Program-made: the position numbers and the translations under genes
In this document: positions 4,718-5,213 of the stretch, in pieces
Layout: each line of letters opens with the position of its first letter
Position numbering within the stretch: the first letter of the stretch is position 1
NCBI GenBank assembly: GCA_025454715.1
Contig: JALONY010000159.1
Coordinates: 1 to 5,213 of the forward strand
Direction of reading: 5' to 3'
Source of the DNA: Anaerolineae bacterium
GTDB taxonomy: Bacteria > Chloroflexota > Anaerolineae > Aggregatilineales > Phototrophicaceae
Length of the DNA stretch: 5,213 nucleotides
Notes under the pieces: model-generated
Databases searched by the model: none
What the model was told of the DNA's origin: nothing
The model's input: the letters and a program-made list of their open reading frames with translations, nothing else

Positions 4718-5213
4718 TTACATCCACCCGAGTTGTTCGGCGCGGTTGACCGCGGCGCGGCGGTTGGCGACACCCAGCTTGGCGTAGATGTTCTTGATGT
4801 GCGTCCTCACGGTGCTGAGGGCGACCCCCAGTAGCTCGGCCAGCTCGGGGCCGGAAAGCTCGGTCTTGAGCAGGCGCAGCACCTCGGCTTCACGGGCGCT
4901 GAGCGGCTCGACCAGCGGATGGGCAGGGCTGGGCGCGGGGTGCGAGGGGAAGGCGGCCAAAACGGCCTGTGCAAAGCCCGATAGGCCGCGCTCGACCGCA
5001 CTGCGTAACAGTGCGGCCATCGGCTGGCCTTCATCGACGAACGGGCGGATATACCCCTCTGGCTCAGCCCACGTGAGGGCGTGCCGCAAGGCGTCCAGCG
5101 CAGAGGGCAGGTCGGCTTGGGCGTGGTGCGCCAGCGCTTGAAGCAGGGTGATTTCGAACACACTCCCGCTTCGGCCAGCGGCCTTCGCCGCGCCCATCAG
5201 GCGCGCCAAGACC
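4718..5213 (-). CDS. LAL (MalT-like) LuxR-family transcriptional regulator, C-terminal part (5' partial)
   Basis: The frame is open through the right edge and ends at TAA (complement of 4718-4720), so about 164 C-terminal residues are visible. Counting from the Leu codon at 5209-5207, residues about 18-70 resemble the last TPR-like helices of the MalT-type signal domain (PSALDALRHALTWAEPEGYIRPFVDEG.PMAALL). Residues 102-160 form the LuxR/GerE helix-turn-helix: LSAREAEVLRLL, then PELAELLGVALSTVRTHIKNIYAKLGV with the DNA-recognition helix at about 130-141, ending RAAVNRAEQLGWM. LAL regulators are large (often about 900 aa) with an N-terminal ATPase domain; that part is outside the window. They are generally activators triggered by a small molecule plus ATP. 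The gene lies upstream of, and in the same direction as, the small-protein/DUF2306/MDR series, the expected place for a local regulator. It probably acts on the repeats at 4669-4701, but the inducer is unknown. Confidence 0.94.
   Translation of the reverse strand, partial: VLARLMGAAKAAGRSGSVFEITLLQALAHHAQADLPSALDALRHALTWAEPEGYIRPFVDEGQPMAALLRSAVERGLSGFAQAVLAAFPSHPAPSPAHPLVEPLSAREAEVLRLLKTELSGPELAELLGVALSTVRTHIKNIYAKLGVANRRAAVNRAEQLGWM

Noticed and set aside
1..5213. CRISPR array, tRNA or rRNA genes, transposase or insertion-sequence ends
   Set aside because: No regularly spaced repeats, no tRNA-like cloverleaf, no rRNA-like sequence and no transposase motifs were seen on either strand.

Overview
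The window is GC-rich and bacterial, with densely packed genes. A LAL/MalT-type LuxR regulator, an MDR oxidoreductase pair, a DUF2306 membrane protein and a small protein of the 'DGTT.L.G..DQAALH' type occur together here. By recall this combination suggests Chloroflexota (for example Anaerolineae-like lineages). That is inference from gene content only, and no marker gene settles it.

Left part, plus strand (1-1576). The window opens inside the 3' end of a gene whose product finishes with a bacterial SH3-like domain. A strong intrinsic terminator at 241-276 closes that unit. Next comes a roughly 375-aa beta-rich protein of unknown function with repeated (N/A)-x-(D/E)-G motifs, resembling 'NxxGxxAF' tandem-repeat/beta-propeller-like proteins. 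Its 5' end is abnormal. The only good Shine-Dalgarno/ATG pair opens an 11-codon frame, while the long reading frame starts about 20 nt later in another frame with no good ribosome binding site.

Right part, minus strand (5213-1573). Read in transcription order, this part holds the C-terminus of a LAL-type LuxR regulator, a 77-aa conserved small protein, a six-helix DUF2306 membrane protein, and two tandem zinc-less MDR (quinone-oxidoreductase-like) NAD(P)H dehydrogenases. The small protein, DUF2306 gene and first MDR gene are tightly spaced: 12 nt with a stop codon overlapping the next SD, then 31 nt. They look like one operon. The second MDR gene follows after an AT-richer gap of about 106 nt that carries a small dyad and a T-run.

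The gap between the regulator and the small protein holds two perfect 10-bp direct repeats, 23 bp apart, flanking a possible -35 box. This is a plausible site for the adjacent LAL regulator. The inferred picture is a regulator-controlled membrane/redox module whose substrate cannot be read from sequence. The two MDR paralogues are only about half identical in protein, yet they share a 58-bp perfect repeat at their 3' ends, pointing to gene conversion or recombination. The right-hand operon converges on the left-hand gene, and their stop codons overlap by 4 bp.
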